A stretch of 64,000 nucleotides of DNA from Tropicibacter oceani (GTDB lineage Bacteria > Pseudomonadota > Alphaproteobacteria > Rhodobacterales > Rhodobacteraceae). The stretch lies in contig NZ_CP124616.1 in assembly GCF_029958925.1 (NCBI RefSeq), positions 2,170,001 to 2,234,000 of the forward strand, written 5' to 3'. A program made the translations under genes and the position numbers. Positions 35,006 through 42,982 of this stretch are shown here, one piece after another; position 1 is the stretch's first letter, and every line of letters begins with the position of its first letter. The notes below the pieces were generated by a model, which had not been told where the DNA came from, ran no database searches, and worked only from the letters and a program-made list of their open reading frames with translations.

Positions 35006-36055
35006 ATGACCATGACAATGTCCCATCGACCCACCGTGCTGCATCTTGTCGACGACACGACCCCCGGCGGCGTGACCCGCGTTCTGGACCATATTCGCCG
35101 CTGCCCGCAGATGGCCCGCGATGCCCGGCACGAGATACGCCCGGTATCGCGCCGCGCGCCCCTGCCATCGTGCCAGGCCGATCTTGTGGTGTCGCACCTG
35201 GCGATCAGCTGGCGCAGCCTGCCGCGGTTGATCTCGTTTCGGGCGCGCCATGCGGCCACGCCCATCGTGCATGTCGAACACAGCTATACCGAGCGGTTCA
35301 CGGCGCTGAACGTCGCGGCGCGGGGCCGGTTCTTTACGCTGCTCAGGACGGCCTATGCGCTGTTCGACCGGGTTGTGGCGGTCAGCGCGCCGCAGGGGGC
35401 CTGGCTGTCGCGACGCAGGCTGGTGCAGTCGCAACGGCTGGTGGTCATCCCGCCGGTCGTGGACCTTGCGCCGTTTCGGCAGATCCCGGCCGCGACAGGG
35501 CCTGTGCGGCGCTTTGGTGCGATCGGGCGGCTGCACCCGCAAAAGGGGTTCGATCTGCTGATCCAGGCCTTTTGCAGCCTGCCGGAACAGGACATCGCGC
35601 TGGACATCTGCGGCAGCGGTCCGGACCTGGAAGCCCTGCGCGCCCTGGCGGGCGATGATCGCCGGATCGTTTTCAAGCCTCATGTCGCGGCGCCCCAGCA
35701 CGCCTTTGAGGCGGTCGACATGGTCCTGATCCCCTCGCGCTGGGAGGCCTTTGGCCTGGTGGCGCTGGAGGCGCGCGCCGCAGGGCGCCCTGTGCTGACT
35801 TCGGGGGTCGACGGGCTGGTGGACAGCGCGGGACCGGGGGCGCGGCATGTGACCGGGCAGGGGGCCGAGGCCTGGGCCGAGGCTTTGTCTGCCGTGCTGG
35901 ACGGCCCGCCTGCGCCGCTGTGCCAGACCCGCGCCCAACAGGCCGAGGCCGATTTCGCCGATCGTTGGAAAACGCTGTTGATCGCGCCGCTGGTGGCGGG
36001 CGAAGCGGCGGCGCGGCCCGCAGGGCTGCCCGCCCTGGTCGGCGACGCGGCCTGA
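35006..36055 (+). CDS. family 4 (group 1) glycosyltransferase
   Basis: A 349-residue GT-B-fold retaining transferase. The N-terminal domain begins VLHLVDDTTPGGVTRVLDHI. The donor-binding C-terminal domain has GRLHPQKGFDLLIQAF and the EX7E motif in PSRWEAFGLVALEARAAG. AAGGAAG precedes the ATG by a few bases; a second in-frame ATG occurs at 35012. It is the last gene of the flippase-glycosyltransferase run and probably builds the same repeat unit. Confidence 0.9.
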   Translation: MTMTMSHRPTVLHLVDDTTPGGVTRVLDHIRRCPQMARDARHEIRPVSRRAPLPSCQADLVVSHLAISWRSLPRLISFRARHAATPIVHVEHSYTERFTALNVAARGRFFTLLRTAYALFDRVVAVSAPQGAWLSRRRLVQSQRLVVIPPVVDLAPFRQIPAATGPVRRFGAIGRLHPQKGFDLLIQAFCSLPEQDIALDICGSGPDLEALRALAGDDRRIVFKPHVAAPQHAFEAVDMVLIPSRWEAFGLVALEARAAGRPVLTSGVDGLVDSAGPGARHVTGQGAEAWAEALSAVLDGPPAPLCQTRAQQAEADFADRWKTLLIAPLVAGEAAARPAGLPALVGDAA

Positions 36056-36117
36056 CACAAAGGCCCGTGGGCGGCAGGCAGCGCTTTGGTGTTGCCTGCG
36101 GGCGGCGGGACCGGGGC

Positions 36118-36699
36118 TTACAGCCCCTGTTGCCACTCCAGGACCGCATCGAGCGGCCAAAGCAGCATCAGCACGTTCAGCGCCAGCCCGTCGCGGATCA
36201 GCGCGGCGGTCAGCAGCTCGAAACCGATCACCAGGGTGACGCTTAGCCAGACGGGCAGGATGCGCGCCAGGTAAAAGCCCGCCGCCATCGCCAGCAGGTC
36301 GGCCAGCGAATTGACGACGCTGTCGCCGTTGTAATCCGACGATACCGTCACGGTTCGATACCGCTCGATGATGATTGCCGAGTTTTCCAGCAGCTCCCAG
36401 GCCGCTTCGATCAGCAGGGCGATGGCAAAGCGGGCGTCCAGCGGCAGGCGGCGCGCCAGCAGCCATAGCCCGGCATAAAAGGCAAACCCATGGATCAGGT
36501 GACTGGGGGCATACCAGTCAAACAGGTGCTGGCTGCTTTGTTCGGCGCCAACATCCGCGCCGGCCCACAGATTGATGTATCCGCAGGGGCAGATCAGCCC
36601 GCGCCCCATAAGCAAAAGCACCCCCGCCATCAGCGCGGCGGCGGCAAGAAACAGCAGGGCAGGGCGCAACATCCGTGTCATCACGGCCATTTCGATCAC
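36118..36699 (-). CDS. DUF2585 (UPF0314) membrane protein
   Basis: A 193-residue inner-membrane protein with about five transmembrane helices. It carries the family signature GYINLWAGADVGAEQSSQHL followed by FDWYAPSHLIHGFAFY, then EAAWELLENSAIIIERYR and YNGDSVVNSLADL. The family is widespread in alphaproteobacteria and its function is unknown. It lies convergent to the glycosyltransferase run and divergent from the cytochrome gene. Several in-frame ATG codons at the N-terminus leave the exact start open. Confidence 0.85.
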   Translation of the reverse strand: MIEMAVMTRMLRPALLFLAAAALMAGVLLLMGRGLICPCGYINLWAGADVGAEQSSQHLFDWYAPSHLIHGFAFYAGLWLLARRLPLDARFAIALLIEAAWELLENSAIIIERYRTVTVSSDYNGDSVVNSLADLLAMAAGFYLARILPVWLSVTLVIGFELLTAALIRDGLALNVLMLLWPLDAVLEWQQGL

Positions 36700-36765
36700 A
36701 GCCTTGCGCGCGCGTCCAGCCCGCGCAAGGACCCGCAGCAGGATCGGACAGATTTTTCCCCTGAC

Positions 36766-36779
36766 TTAATCAGGGTCAA
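36766..36779 (+). promoter_or_regulatory. FNR/CRP-like box before the hexahaem cytochrome gene
   Basis: TTAATCAGGGTCAA matches TTGA-N6-TCAA with one change and overlaps a perfect palindrome CCCTGA-cttaa-TCAGGG (36759-36775). It ends 58 bases before the cytochrome start, almost the same spacing as the box before the 4Fe-4S gene near 4.6 kb. Low-oxygen or NO control is inferred. Confidence 0.4.
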
Positions 36780-36837
36780 GGTGCGCCCGGAACGGCTGCG
36801 ATAATTTGGGGCGTGGTTTTCCGACAAAGAGGGTGCC

Positions 36838-37515
36838 TTGGCGCGCGTTTTGACAGTTCTGGCGGTGGCTTTGATCGCCCTGGCCCTTGGGGCCTGGGGG
36901 GCGGGGGCTTGGCCTGCGCGGATGCTTTGCCAGGCGGGGGATTGCACGTCGCCGGGCGCCGGGGATGGCTGTCTTGTGCAGGACGAAGGCGGGTGCCTGT
37001 GGCCTGCCGCCTCGGACGGAGTGCGCCAGAAGCGCGACCGCGACAAGGGCCATGCCGGCGACGAAGGGGTGATCATGCGCGATGGCCAGCCCGCGCCCAG
37101 GCATGAATGCACTGCCTGCCATGACGAACCCGACCTGCTGCCCGAGGCGCATCTGCCCACGGCAGGCATGTCGATGGACGGATGCCGGATATGCCACGGC
37201 ACCGATCAGGCGGCTTCGCTTGATGATCGGCTGTTTCAAAGTCACAGCCATTTCTTTGCGGACATCGGCTGTGCCACCTGCCACCAGGACCCGGCCGCGC
37301 CCGAAACGCCCGACACGGCCCTGTGCACATCCTGTCATGGATCGCTTGAGGATCTGGGCGCGCTGACCCGGCATCTTGAGGATACGGTCGGCGCCAACCC
37401 CCATTCAACGCCGCATGGGGCGCCCTTTGCCAATTGCGCGCTTTGCCATCATCAGCACGAACCGGCGGTCAATTTCTGCGCCAAGTGCCATGATTTCGAT
37501 TTCACGATGCCCTGA
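36838..37515 (+). CDS. hexahaem c-type cytochrome, membrane-anchored or secreted
   Basis: A 225-residue protein with an N-terminal hydrophobic segment (residues 3-25) and six CXXCH haem-attachment motifs with the Cys at 91, 116, 145, 163, 200 and 214. Several extra His residues (for example AH at 104-105, SHSH at 135-138 and HH at 204-205) could serve as distal ligands. Four more Cys (31, 36, 45, 53) sit between the anchor and the first haem and may form disulfides or another centre. The start used is TTG behind an AGAGGG site. The next gene encodes an outer-membrane barrel with two haem motifs, so the two may form an electron path across the periplasm. No exact family is recognised. Confidence 0.85.
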   Translation: MARVLTVLAVALIALALGAWGAGAWPARMLCQAGDCTSPGAGDGCLVQDEGGCLWPAASDGVRQKRDRDKGHAGDEGVIMRDGQPAPRHECTACHDEPDLLPEAHLPTAGMSMDGCRICHGTDQAASLDDRLFQSHSHFFADIGCATCHQDPAAPETPDTALCTSCHGSLEDLGALTRHLEDTVGANPHSTPHGAPFANCALCHHQHEPAVNFCAKCHDFDFTMP

Positions 37516-37570
37516 GTGCGGCGCAAGGTGCCTGGACCAGAACCGCTTTGGACAACAAGGAAGGAACGCC

Positions 37571-39076
37571 ATGTTTCGCAAATTCATCATTCTGGTCGGC
37601 ACGGTAGCGGCGCTTGGCACGGCGGGGGCAGCCCTGGCCACGCCCCAGTTGGGGGATGATTGCAAGGCCTGCCATGCGAACAACCGCTTTCTTCCGCCCG
37701 CGCATCCGAACATCGACGCGATGAGCTCGGCCACCTGCAAGACATGCCATGTCGCCACCATGAGCCAGGACCAAAGCCGCGACACCCAGCAAACGCAGGA
37801 GCGCGAGCAGGACCGCGAACAGGTTCAGGATCAGGACCGCGACCAGCAGCGCGATCAGGACCGCCGCCAGATACGTCTGGGCGGCGACCCGGGGGCCAAC
37901 CCCCTGGGCACGCATTCCGCCGCGCGCGTCGCCAACCCGGGCCAGGAAATCGAACGCTACCTGGAGCAGGAGCGGGAAGGGGCGCACAGCGCCGAAACCG
38001 GCAGTGGCGGCGACGCCGGGCAAAGCGAGGATCACGACTTCAGCCATGAGTTCAACCATGGCGACACGCGTCTGGCGGAAAAGGCGGACAAATGGACCTA
38101 TCGGCTGGTCTTTGGCGCCTTGCACTCTTCGGACATCGACCAGCATCAATCGGCCTCGGGCATGGGCGGCGGAGGCGGCCATGACGGCGGCGGCCACGAG
38201 GGCGGCGGTCACGAAGGCGGCGGCCATGAGGACGATGGCGATTGGGGCGATGGCGGCGACGGGGACGGCAATGGCAACGGCTCCGGCAAGGGTGCAGGCG
38301 GCGGTGGCGGCACGGTTACGGATGGCGGGTTTTTCCGCCTTGGGGCACGGGCGCAATACACCCAGGCGCTGGGCGACACCCAGACGCTGGCCTACAGCTT
38401 TGCGCTGAACCGCGACCAGTTCTGGGGCATTGAGCAAACCCGCCATGTCTGGCGCGCCGGTCTGGACTGGAAAGGCCGGCTGGACGACGGCAGCTGGAAA
38501 ATCGCGCCCTATCTGCAACGCTCGACCTATGACATCGAACAGGCCCCGGACAAGGCGTTCTGGGCTCTTGGCCTGAACGCCAACCGCACGCTGATCACCT
38601 CGCCGACGGGCTCGCTCAGCTTTACCTTTCGCTACAAGCAGCGGCGCTATGACGGAGAACCGCAGCCGCGCGCCGGGGATTTCCGCATCGGCGCGGTCTA
38701 CCAGGACCGCCTGGGCGAAGAGGGCCGCTATCGGCTTGGCCTGGGGCTGAGCGATCGCAACAATCCCCAAAAGGACGAAAACCGCTATTTCGGCCAGGTC
38801 CTGACGGCGGCCATCGGCGGCGATCCGGGCAATGGCGCGCTGGGATGGCTGGACATGGAGCTGGGGCACCGGCGTTACAAGGCACCGGATGCGGCGCTGG
38901 GATACACAAGGGACGACCGGTTTTTCGGGGTCGGGGCGTCCTATTCGGACCCGCGCATGACGCTGTTCTCGGCGGTTCCGCAATTCGCCTGTCACCTGCG
39001 ATGGACCCAGTCGAACATGGCGGCCTACGACGGCCGATCCAGCCGCTGTTCGGTCCTGTTCGAGGTGCGGTTCTGA
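37571..39076 (+). CDS. outer-membrane beta-barrel protein with N-terminal dihaem domain
   Basis: A 501-residue chimera. A signal peptide (1-23) is followed by two CXXCH motifs (C31-H35, C56-H60), a Gln/Asp/Arg-rich linker (about 65-102), an acidic/His part and a Gly/His repeat (GGGHEGGGHEGGGHE, about 206-220). From about residue 252 to the end come alternating beta strands ending in VLFEVRF, a typical barrel C-terminus. The barrel resembles the DUF560/Slam type (ELGHRRYKAPD, SNMAAYDGRSSR). ATG 37571 with AAGGAA is the start. The dihaem head is similar to the first two haems of the upstream cytochrome. The combination is unusual; electron transfer to the cell surface is inferred. Confidence 0.82.
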   Translation: MFRKFIILVGTVAALGTAGAALATPQLGDDCKACHANNRFLPPAHPNIDAMSSATCKTCHVATMSQDQSRDTQQTQEREQDREQVQDQDRDQQRDQDRRQIRLGGDPGANPLGTHSAARVANPGQEIERYLEQEREGAHSAETGSGGDAGQSEDHDFSHEFNHGDTRLAEKADKWTYRLVFGALHSSDIDQHQSASGMGGGGGHDGGGHEGGGHEGGGHEDDGDWGDGGDGDGNGNGSGKGAGGGGGTVTDGGFFRLGARAQYTQALGDTQTLAYSFALNRDQFWGIEQTRHVWRAGLDWKGRLDDGSWKIAPYLQRSTYDIEQAPDKAFWALGLNANRTLITSPTGSLSFTFRYKQRRYDGEPQPRAGDFRIGAVYQDRLGEEGRYRLGLGLSDRNNPQKDENRYFGQVLTAAIGGDPGNGALGWLDMELGHRRYKAPDAALGYTRDDRFFGVGASYSDPRMTLFSAVPQFACHLRWTQSNMAAYDGRSSRCSVLFEVRF

Positions 39077-39232
39077 CGATGGCCCGGGCGCTGTGTCGGC
39101 GCGATCGTGGCTGACGCCCCGGGGGCAAGACTGTTCATGCGCCGCGCGGTCCGTGGGTTGGCAAGGGAGGAACCGATGTTCGCCAGAACCTGACCAAGGG
39201 CACCGTAGGTCAGGCATGAAGGACCTGCACCA

Positions 39233-39384
39233 TGCAACATCGTGTTGCACTCACCTTGGAAACGGGGGCAAACAGCTCGGCTAACAAGGGGAGCCGCACC
39301 GTTGGCCCAAGCCGCATCGTCAAAAGCACACCGGGCCGCAGACCTCCGCCGGGCTGTGCACTTGTCCATTGCACCGATGATGGA
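39233..39384 (+). repeat. left 152-bp repeat of the dusA island (attL side)
   Basis: Imperfect direct repeat of 47425-47576, equal in length without net gaps. Conserved blocks are the leader palindrome TGCAACA-tcg-TGTTGCA, ACGGGGGCAAAC, a 22-base identical block at 39333-39354 and the terminal GCACCGATGATGGA (39371-39384). These correspond to the dusA leader and first codons. The final block is the likely recombination core. Confidence 0.8.
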
Positions 39385-39403
39385 TGGTTCCCACAGGTCC
39401 TGA
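39302..39403 (+). pseudogene. truncated 5' fragment of dusA displaced by island insertion
   Basis: A short frame starting with TTG, aligned exactly with the ATG of intact dusA 8,192 bases downstream. It encodes AADLRRAVHLSIAPMMD, nearly the same as AADLRRAARLSVAPMMD in the intact protein, then diverges at the recombination core and stops after GSHRS. It is best read as the original chromosomal dusA start, cut off from the rest of the gene when the island integrated. Confidence 0.75.
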
Positions 39404-39494
39404 GGGGCCTTGATTTATTGGTCAAAACGCCTGCGGGCGAAATCTGTTGCACCGATTGTTGCACTTTTTTTACGTCACTGCCTGATTGGCGCTT

Positions 39495-40544
39495 GGCTCT
39501 GTTGCACAAATCGGCTGAACGCCGAGTTTCCCCTTTCCCCGGGCGGACTTATCCTACGACTTCCGTGACGGGCATGCCGAGCGCGGTGTAGCCGTTCAGG
39601 ACGGCAATGCGGACCTGGAGTTCCGCGACCTGGCGGTCGAAGTCCCGCGCCATGAGCCGCTGGCCCAGCAACTTCATACAATGCATTTTTGTCTCGACGC
39701 GGCTTCGGCGGTGGTATCCGCTCCATCGTCGCCAGAGTGCGCGGCCCAGGTATTTCGCCGCGCGCAAGGCCTCGTTTCGCGCCACGGCTCCGGCGGTGAT
39801 CGTCTTCCAGGGCTTCGCGTTTTTGCGGGGCGGGATGACGGCATGGGCGCCGCGATCTGCAATCGCATCGTGGCATTTGCGCGTGTCGTAGGCGCCATCA
39901 GCCGTGACGCTACCGATTTCCTGGTCCTGCGGGATTTGGTCGAGAAGGTCGGGTAGGATCGGCGCATCACCGATGTGGCTCCCGGTGATTTCGACGGCCC
40001 GAACCTCCAGCGTTTCCTCATCAATCCCCAAGTGGATCTTGCGCCAGACGCGGCGTTTAGGGCCGCCATGCTTGCGGGCGTGCCACTCGCCTTCGCCCTC
40101 GACCTTGATCCCGGTGCTGTCTATCAACAGGTGCAACGGCCCCTTGGAGCCGCGGTATGGGATGTTGACGGCCAAGGTCTTCTGGCGGCGAGATAGCGTG
40201 CTGAAGTCGGGCACCGTCCAGTTCAGACCGACCAGCTGCAGCAGGCTCTCGACGAACCCGGTCGTCTGCCGGAGCGCCATGCCGAACAGCACTTTCATCG
40301 AGAGGCACGTCTGTATGGCGGCGTCGCTATAGCTCTGCTGGCGGCCACGCCTGCCTGTCGGCACGGCATCCCAGATCATCTCAGGGTCGAACCAGATCGT
40401 CAGCGAGCCCCGGCGCTTGAGCGCTTCATTGTAGGCTGGCCAGTTTCTGGTCTTGTAGGTCGGGGGTATGGGTCTGCTCATGCATCCCAGCTACCACGCT
40501 GGATTCACGAGATGAATCCCTCACGCGATTTGTGCAACAGAGCC
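39495..40544 (-). mobile_element. IS5-family insertion sequence
   Basis: A 1,050-bp element with near-perfect terminal inverted repeats GGCTCTGTTGCACAAATC (39495-39512) and its complement (40527-40544). It encodes one intact transposase on the minus strand. No matching target duplication is visible at the two flanks (GCTT left, ATCG right), which suggests loss by an adjacent deletion. The downstream haloperoxidase reading frame begins exactly at its right end. Confidence 0.9.
39549..40481 (-). CDS. IS5-family transposase
   Basis: An intact 310-residue DDE transposase. An N-terminal DUF772-type region (NWPAYNEALKRRGSLTIWFD, SYSDAAIQTCLSMKVLFG) is followed by the catalytic core with LIDSTGIKV (first Asp), VTADGAYDTRKCHDAI (second Asp) and YHRRSRVETKMHCMK, which fits the Y-2-R-3-E-6-K signature of the IS5/IS4 group. 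It fills most of the 1,050-bp element, so the element may still be active. Confidence 0.93.
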   Translation of the reverse strand: MSRPIPPTYKTRNWPAYNEALKRRGSLTIWFDPEMIWDAVPTGRRGRQQSYSDAAIQTCLSMKVLFGMALRQTTGFVESLLQLVGLNWTVPDFSTLSRRQKTLAVNIPYRGSKGPLHLLIDSTGIKVEGEGEWHARKHGGPKRRVWRKIHLGIDEETLEVRAVEITGSHIGDAPILPDLLDQIPQDQEIGSVTADGAYDTRKCHDAIADRGAHAVIPPRKNAKPWKTITAGAVARNEALRAAKYLGRALWRRWSGYHRRSRVETKMHCMKLLGQRLMARDFDRQVAELQVRIAVLNGYTALGMPVTEVVG

Positions 40545-41060
40545 ATCGGTGACGACAAAAACCTCTATGACAATCGCTATCCGGCCGGGCTGTTCGGCGC
40601 CGAGCGCCCTCTGACGCTCATGCATGAACAGTATCTGGGGCTGGACAAAGAGGGAAGGAAGGCCGTGCCGTTTGCCACGGCGGTCGTGCCGGACCCGGAC
40701 AGCGAATACACAAAGCTGAAGCCGATCAGCGAGACGCTGACAATCCAGCACGAACTGGACAAGCTGGCGGCCAATATCTCCATCGGGCGCAACTTTGCCG
40801 GGGTGCATTTCTACACCGACTACTATGAATCGCTGCGCATGGGTGAGCGGCTGGCGGTGTCCATCCTGCAAGAGCAGATGCTGACCTATCGCGAGCCGGT
40901 GTCGATGCGGTTCACCTCGTTCGACGGCGATCGGATCATGATCGTCGGGACGGGCGGAACTCGCAATCAGGACGATGCGGCTGTGCTGGTCTGGGATGCG
41001 GACGGCAATGGCGGCACGCGGGCCGACCTCGACGCGTGGTGGTCGCGCCACAACGGCTGA
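40545..41060 (+). pseudogene. vanadium-dependent haloperoxidase/PAP2-like gene, 5' part lost to the IS
   Basis: About 170 codons of a C-terminal haloperoxidase-like domain. It retains YDNRYPAGLFGAERPLTLMH and the metal-site motif NISIGRNFAGVHFYTDYYE, whose Arg and His are the vanadate-binding residues, plus QEQMLTYREPVSMRFTSFDG. The N-terminal part, including the Lys/Arg-Pro and Ser-Gly-His motifs, is missing. The frame joins the IS end, and an ATG inside the IS could drive an inactive fragment. It precedes the other island genes in the same direction. Confidence 0.75.
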
Positions 41061-41135
41061 CCCGAAGCGGGGCGCGCGGGGCATTCTCCCGCGCTCGCGC
41101 GCCTCTTCGACATTCATTCCCACGGAGGACGAAAC

Positions 41136-41585
41136 ATGGAAAAGTTGAAGGAATACAGCGCCATGGGTGCGTTGGTAATCGTTATCGCCTTTCTCGGGTT
41201 CGCCTATTACCTGGTCGGTCAGGCGTCGGCGGATGCCGAGACCTGGAACCGGCTGTTTTCGCTTTTTTCCAGTCTGGAAGCCCTGGGCTTTGCGGCGGCG
41301 GGGCTGCTGCTTGGCCGATCTGTGGGTTTGCCCGGCGCGCGGGCCATTGACGCACTGCAACGCGAGAACGCGCAATTGAGCGCCGAGTCGACCACCATGC
41401 GGCACGTGACGGAAGAACTCGAAAGCGATCTTCAGGCGGCCCGGGACATCCTGAGCGACGAATCCGAACTGGCTTCGAAGCGTATCGATGCTGTCGATGC
41501 GGTGACACGCGCGCTGATGCGCACGTCGACCGCCCGCGCAACCGCCATAACCGAAATGACGCAATTGAAAGGAGCAGGCGCATGA
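41136..41585 (+). CDS. small membrane protein with coiled coil, peroxidase operon
   Basis: A 149-residue protein with two N-terminal transmembrane helices (about 10-30 and 40-60) and a C-terminal coiled coil from about residue 70 (IDALQRENAQLSAESTTMRH). No family is recognised. GGAGGA precedes the ATG. Its stop overlaps the next start (ATGA), so it is translated together with the 466-residue protein; it could anchor that protein to the membrane, which is speculation. Confidence 0.75.
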   Translation: MEKLKEYSAMGALVIVIAFLGFAYYLVGQASADAETWNRLFSLFSSLEALGFAAAGLLLGRSVGLPGARAIDALQRENAQLSAESTTMRHVTEELESDLQAARDILSDESELASKRIDAVDAVTRALMRTSTARATAITEMTQLKGAGA

Positions 41586-42982
41586 CCTGGACATTCAACT
41601 CGCCGGGATACGTCACGGATTTCACCGATCCCGGAAAATGGCACGAAGAAATGGCACAAACGGCGGGCGGAATCGTCTTTCAGCTGGCTGCCGAAGTGCT
41701 GGGACGCAATCCTCAGACCCAAGCCGAACTGGAGGCGCTGCGCCCGCAGCTGGGTTATGTAGATCCGACCGAAGAGGCGGTACCCGAAGGGGCCGAGACG
41801 GTTGCCACGGCACAATGGTTTGGCTTTCCGCAATCGGTTGAACGACGCGATTGGTCGGATATCACTCAGGCGCAGCTTGTCGACGATCCGCAGGGATTTT
41901 ACCGCGCGGTCGAGGACCTGGGGCAGGAGGATATCGGAAACGCCCGCATCTATGACCGTCTGGGACATCTCTACGAGCTTCCTGTCCGGCACCGGCAGGA
42001 TGAATATCTCGAATGGCGGGTCTCCGAGGGACAACGCGAGATCACTTTCGTCAGCGAAGGTTACGATTATTTCAGCGCGCTTTTTGACGCCGACGAAGAC
42101 GCCGTCGTGACCCTGTACCGGGAATTTCTGAAGACCGATGCGATCACTGCCGACGATCTGCGCGCGCCGCAGGGGCTGTTTTTCCGCTCAACCCGCGGGG
42201 AGCATACGATTGCCCGCCCAGGCGGGTTCAACCCGCGCAACCGCTTCAACATCTTCGGCGGCATTTGCCACCTGAGCCACCGGGCCAATTCGCTTGGGGC
42301 GGAGGTCAACCTTGCCGGTGTATCGGCCCTGGCACGCGTGGCCTCGGACGGTGAGCTGGTCGCTGCGGACAATGCCGAGCGCATCATCTGTTGCAGCAGT
42401 GGAGGCGATCCGAACCGCAACAGCGACCCCGGGATCGCGCGCGACGCCTACACGCAGGTGCTGGATGGCTATCGCTATACGCTGGCCGATCCGGTCGGGC
42501 TTTATATTGCGGATGTCGCCTTTACGCAGCTCCGGCTGCCGGACGAAACCCAGCCGGTGCCGCGCGCGTGGTGGCATGAAGAGCGCGGTGCAGGCCGGCT
42601 GAACACGGACGACTCGCGCATTCTACGCGTTACGCTGCGCATCCCCGACGGTGAAACCTATCAAGGGCGGCCCATGACCCTGAGTGACCTGACCATCGGG
42701 GGCAGCCCCGTGCGCTTTCCGGGTCAACTGGCCGAACTTGTAAAGGTGCATCTCTACGTGACACGCTGGGCGCGCGACGGCGGCGGGGTTGGTCCCAGGG
42801 TCCGATGCATCGGAACCTGTTGCGCCGGACAGGGATCGGCCTTTCTGTTGCCAACGTCCAGCGGGTGCGGGCAGGGGCTGACCGATCAGTTCCCCGGCCT
42901 GATCGGACCGGCGGAGCCTGGCAATATGATGAGCGTTGCGCCCATGGGTGGCGCGCCTGGCGCCCGGGATGCACGCCGGTGA
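41582..42982 (+). CDS. unknown 466-residue protein of the peroxidase operon
   Basis: A soluble protein with no signal peptide and no family I can name. It has a mixed composition with two Cys-rich spots: ERIICCSSGGDPNRN near residue 275 and VRCIGTCCAG near residue 410, followed by SSGCGQG. Other distinctive stretches are FNIFGGICHLSHRANSLGAE and ITFVSEGYDYFSALFDADED. Both ends overlap neighbouring genes by four bases (ATGA and GTGA), so it is a fixed part of the unit ending in a DyP peroxidase. The Cys-rich C-terminal 60 residues might alternatively reflect a frameshift, which I cannot resolve. Confidence 0.7.
   Translation: MTWTFNSPGYVTDFTDPGKWHEEMAQTAGGIVFQLAAEVLGRNPQTQAELEALRPQLGYVDPTEEAVPEGAETVATAQWFGFPQSVERRDWSDITQAQLVDDPQGFYRAVEDLGQEDIGNARIYDRLGHLYELPVRHRQDEYLEWRVSEGQREITFVSEGYDYFSALFDADEDAVVTLYREFLKTDAITADDLRAPQGLFFRSTRGEHTIARPGGFNPRNRFNIFGGICHLSHRANSLGAEVNLAGVSALARVASDGELVAADNAERIICCSSGGDPNRNSDPGIARDAYTQVLDGYRYTLADPVGLYIADVAFTQLRLPDETQPVPRAWWHEERGAGRLNTDDSRILRVTLRIPDGETYQGRPMTLSDLTIGGSPVRFPGQLAELVKVHLYVTRWARDGGGVGPRVRCIGTCCAGQGSAFLLPTSSGCGQGLTDQFPGLIGPAEPGNMMSVAPMGGAPGARDARR

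Noticed and set aside
31797-35168. A very long open frame (over 1,100 codons) on the minus strand opposite the flippase and glycosyltransferase genes
   Set aside because: It is antisense to well-recognised proteins, with Gln/Arg/His/Pro-rich composition typical of shadow frames in high-GC DNA.
38155-38310. Low-complexity GGC/CAC repeat in the barrel gene as a possible mobile or unstable element
   Set aside because: It stays in frame and encodes the Gly/His linker; there are no flanking repeats.
39232-39591. A 119-codon frame spanning the left island repeat and the IS5 end
   Set aside because: It crosses the att repeat and the inverted repeat of the IS, in a different frame from the dusA fragment; it does not look like one protein.
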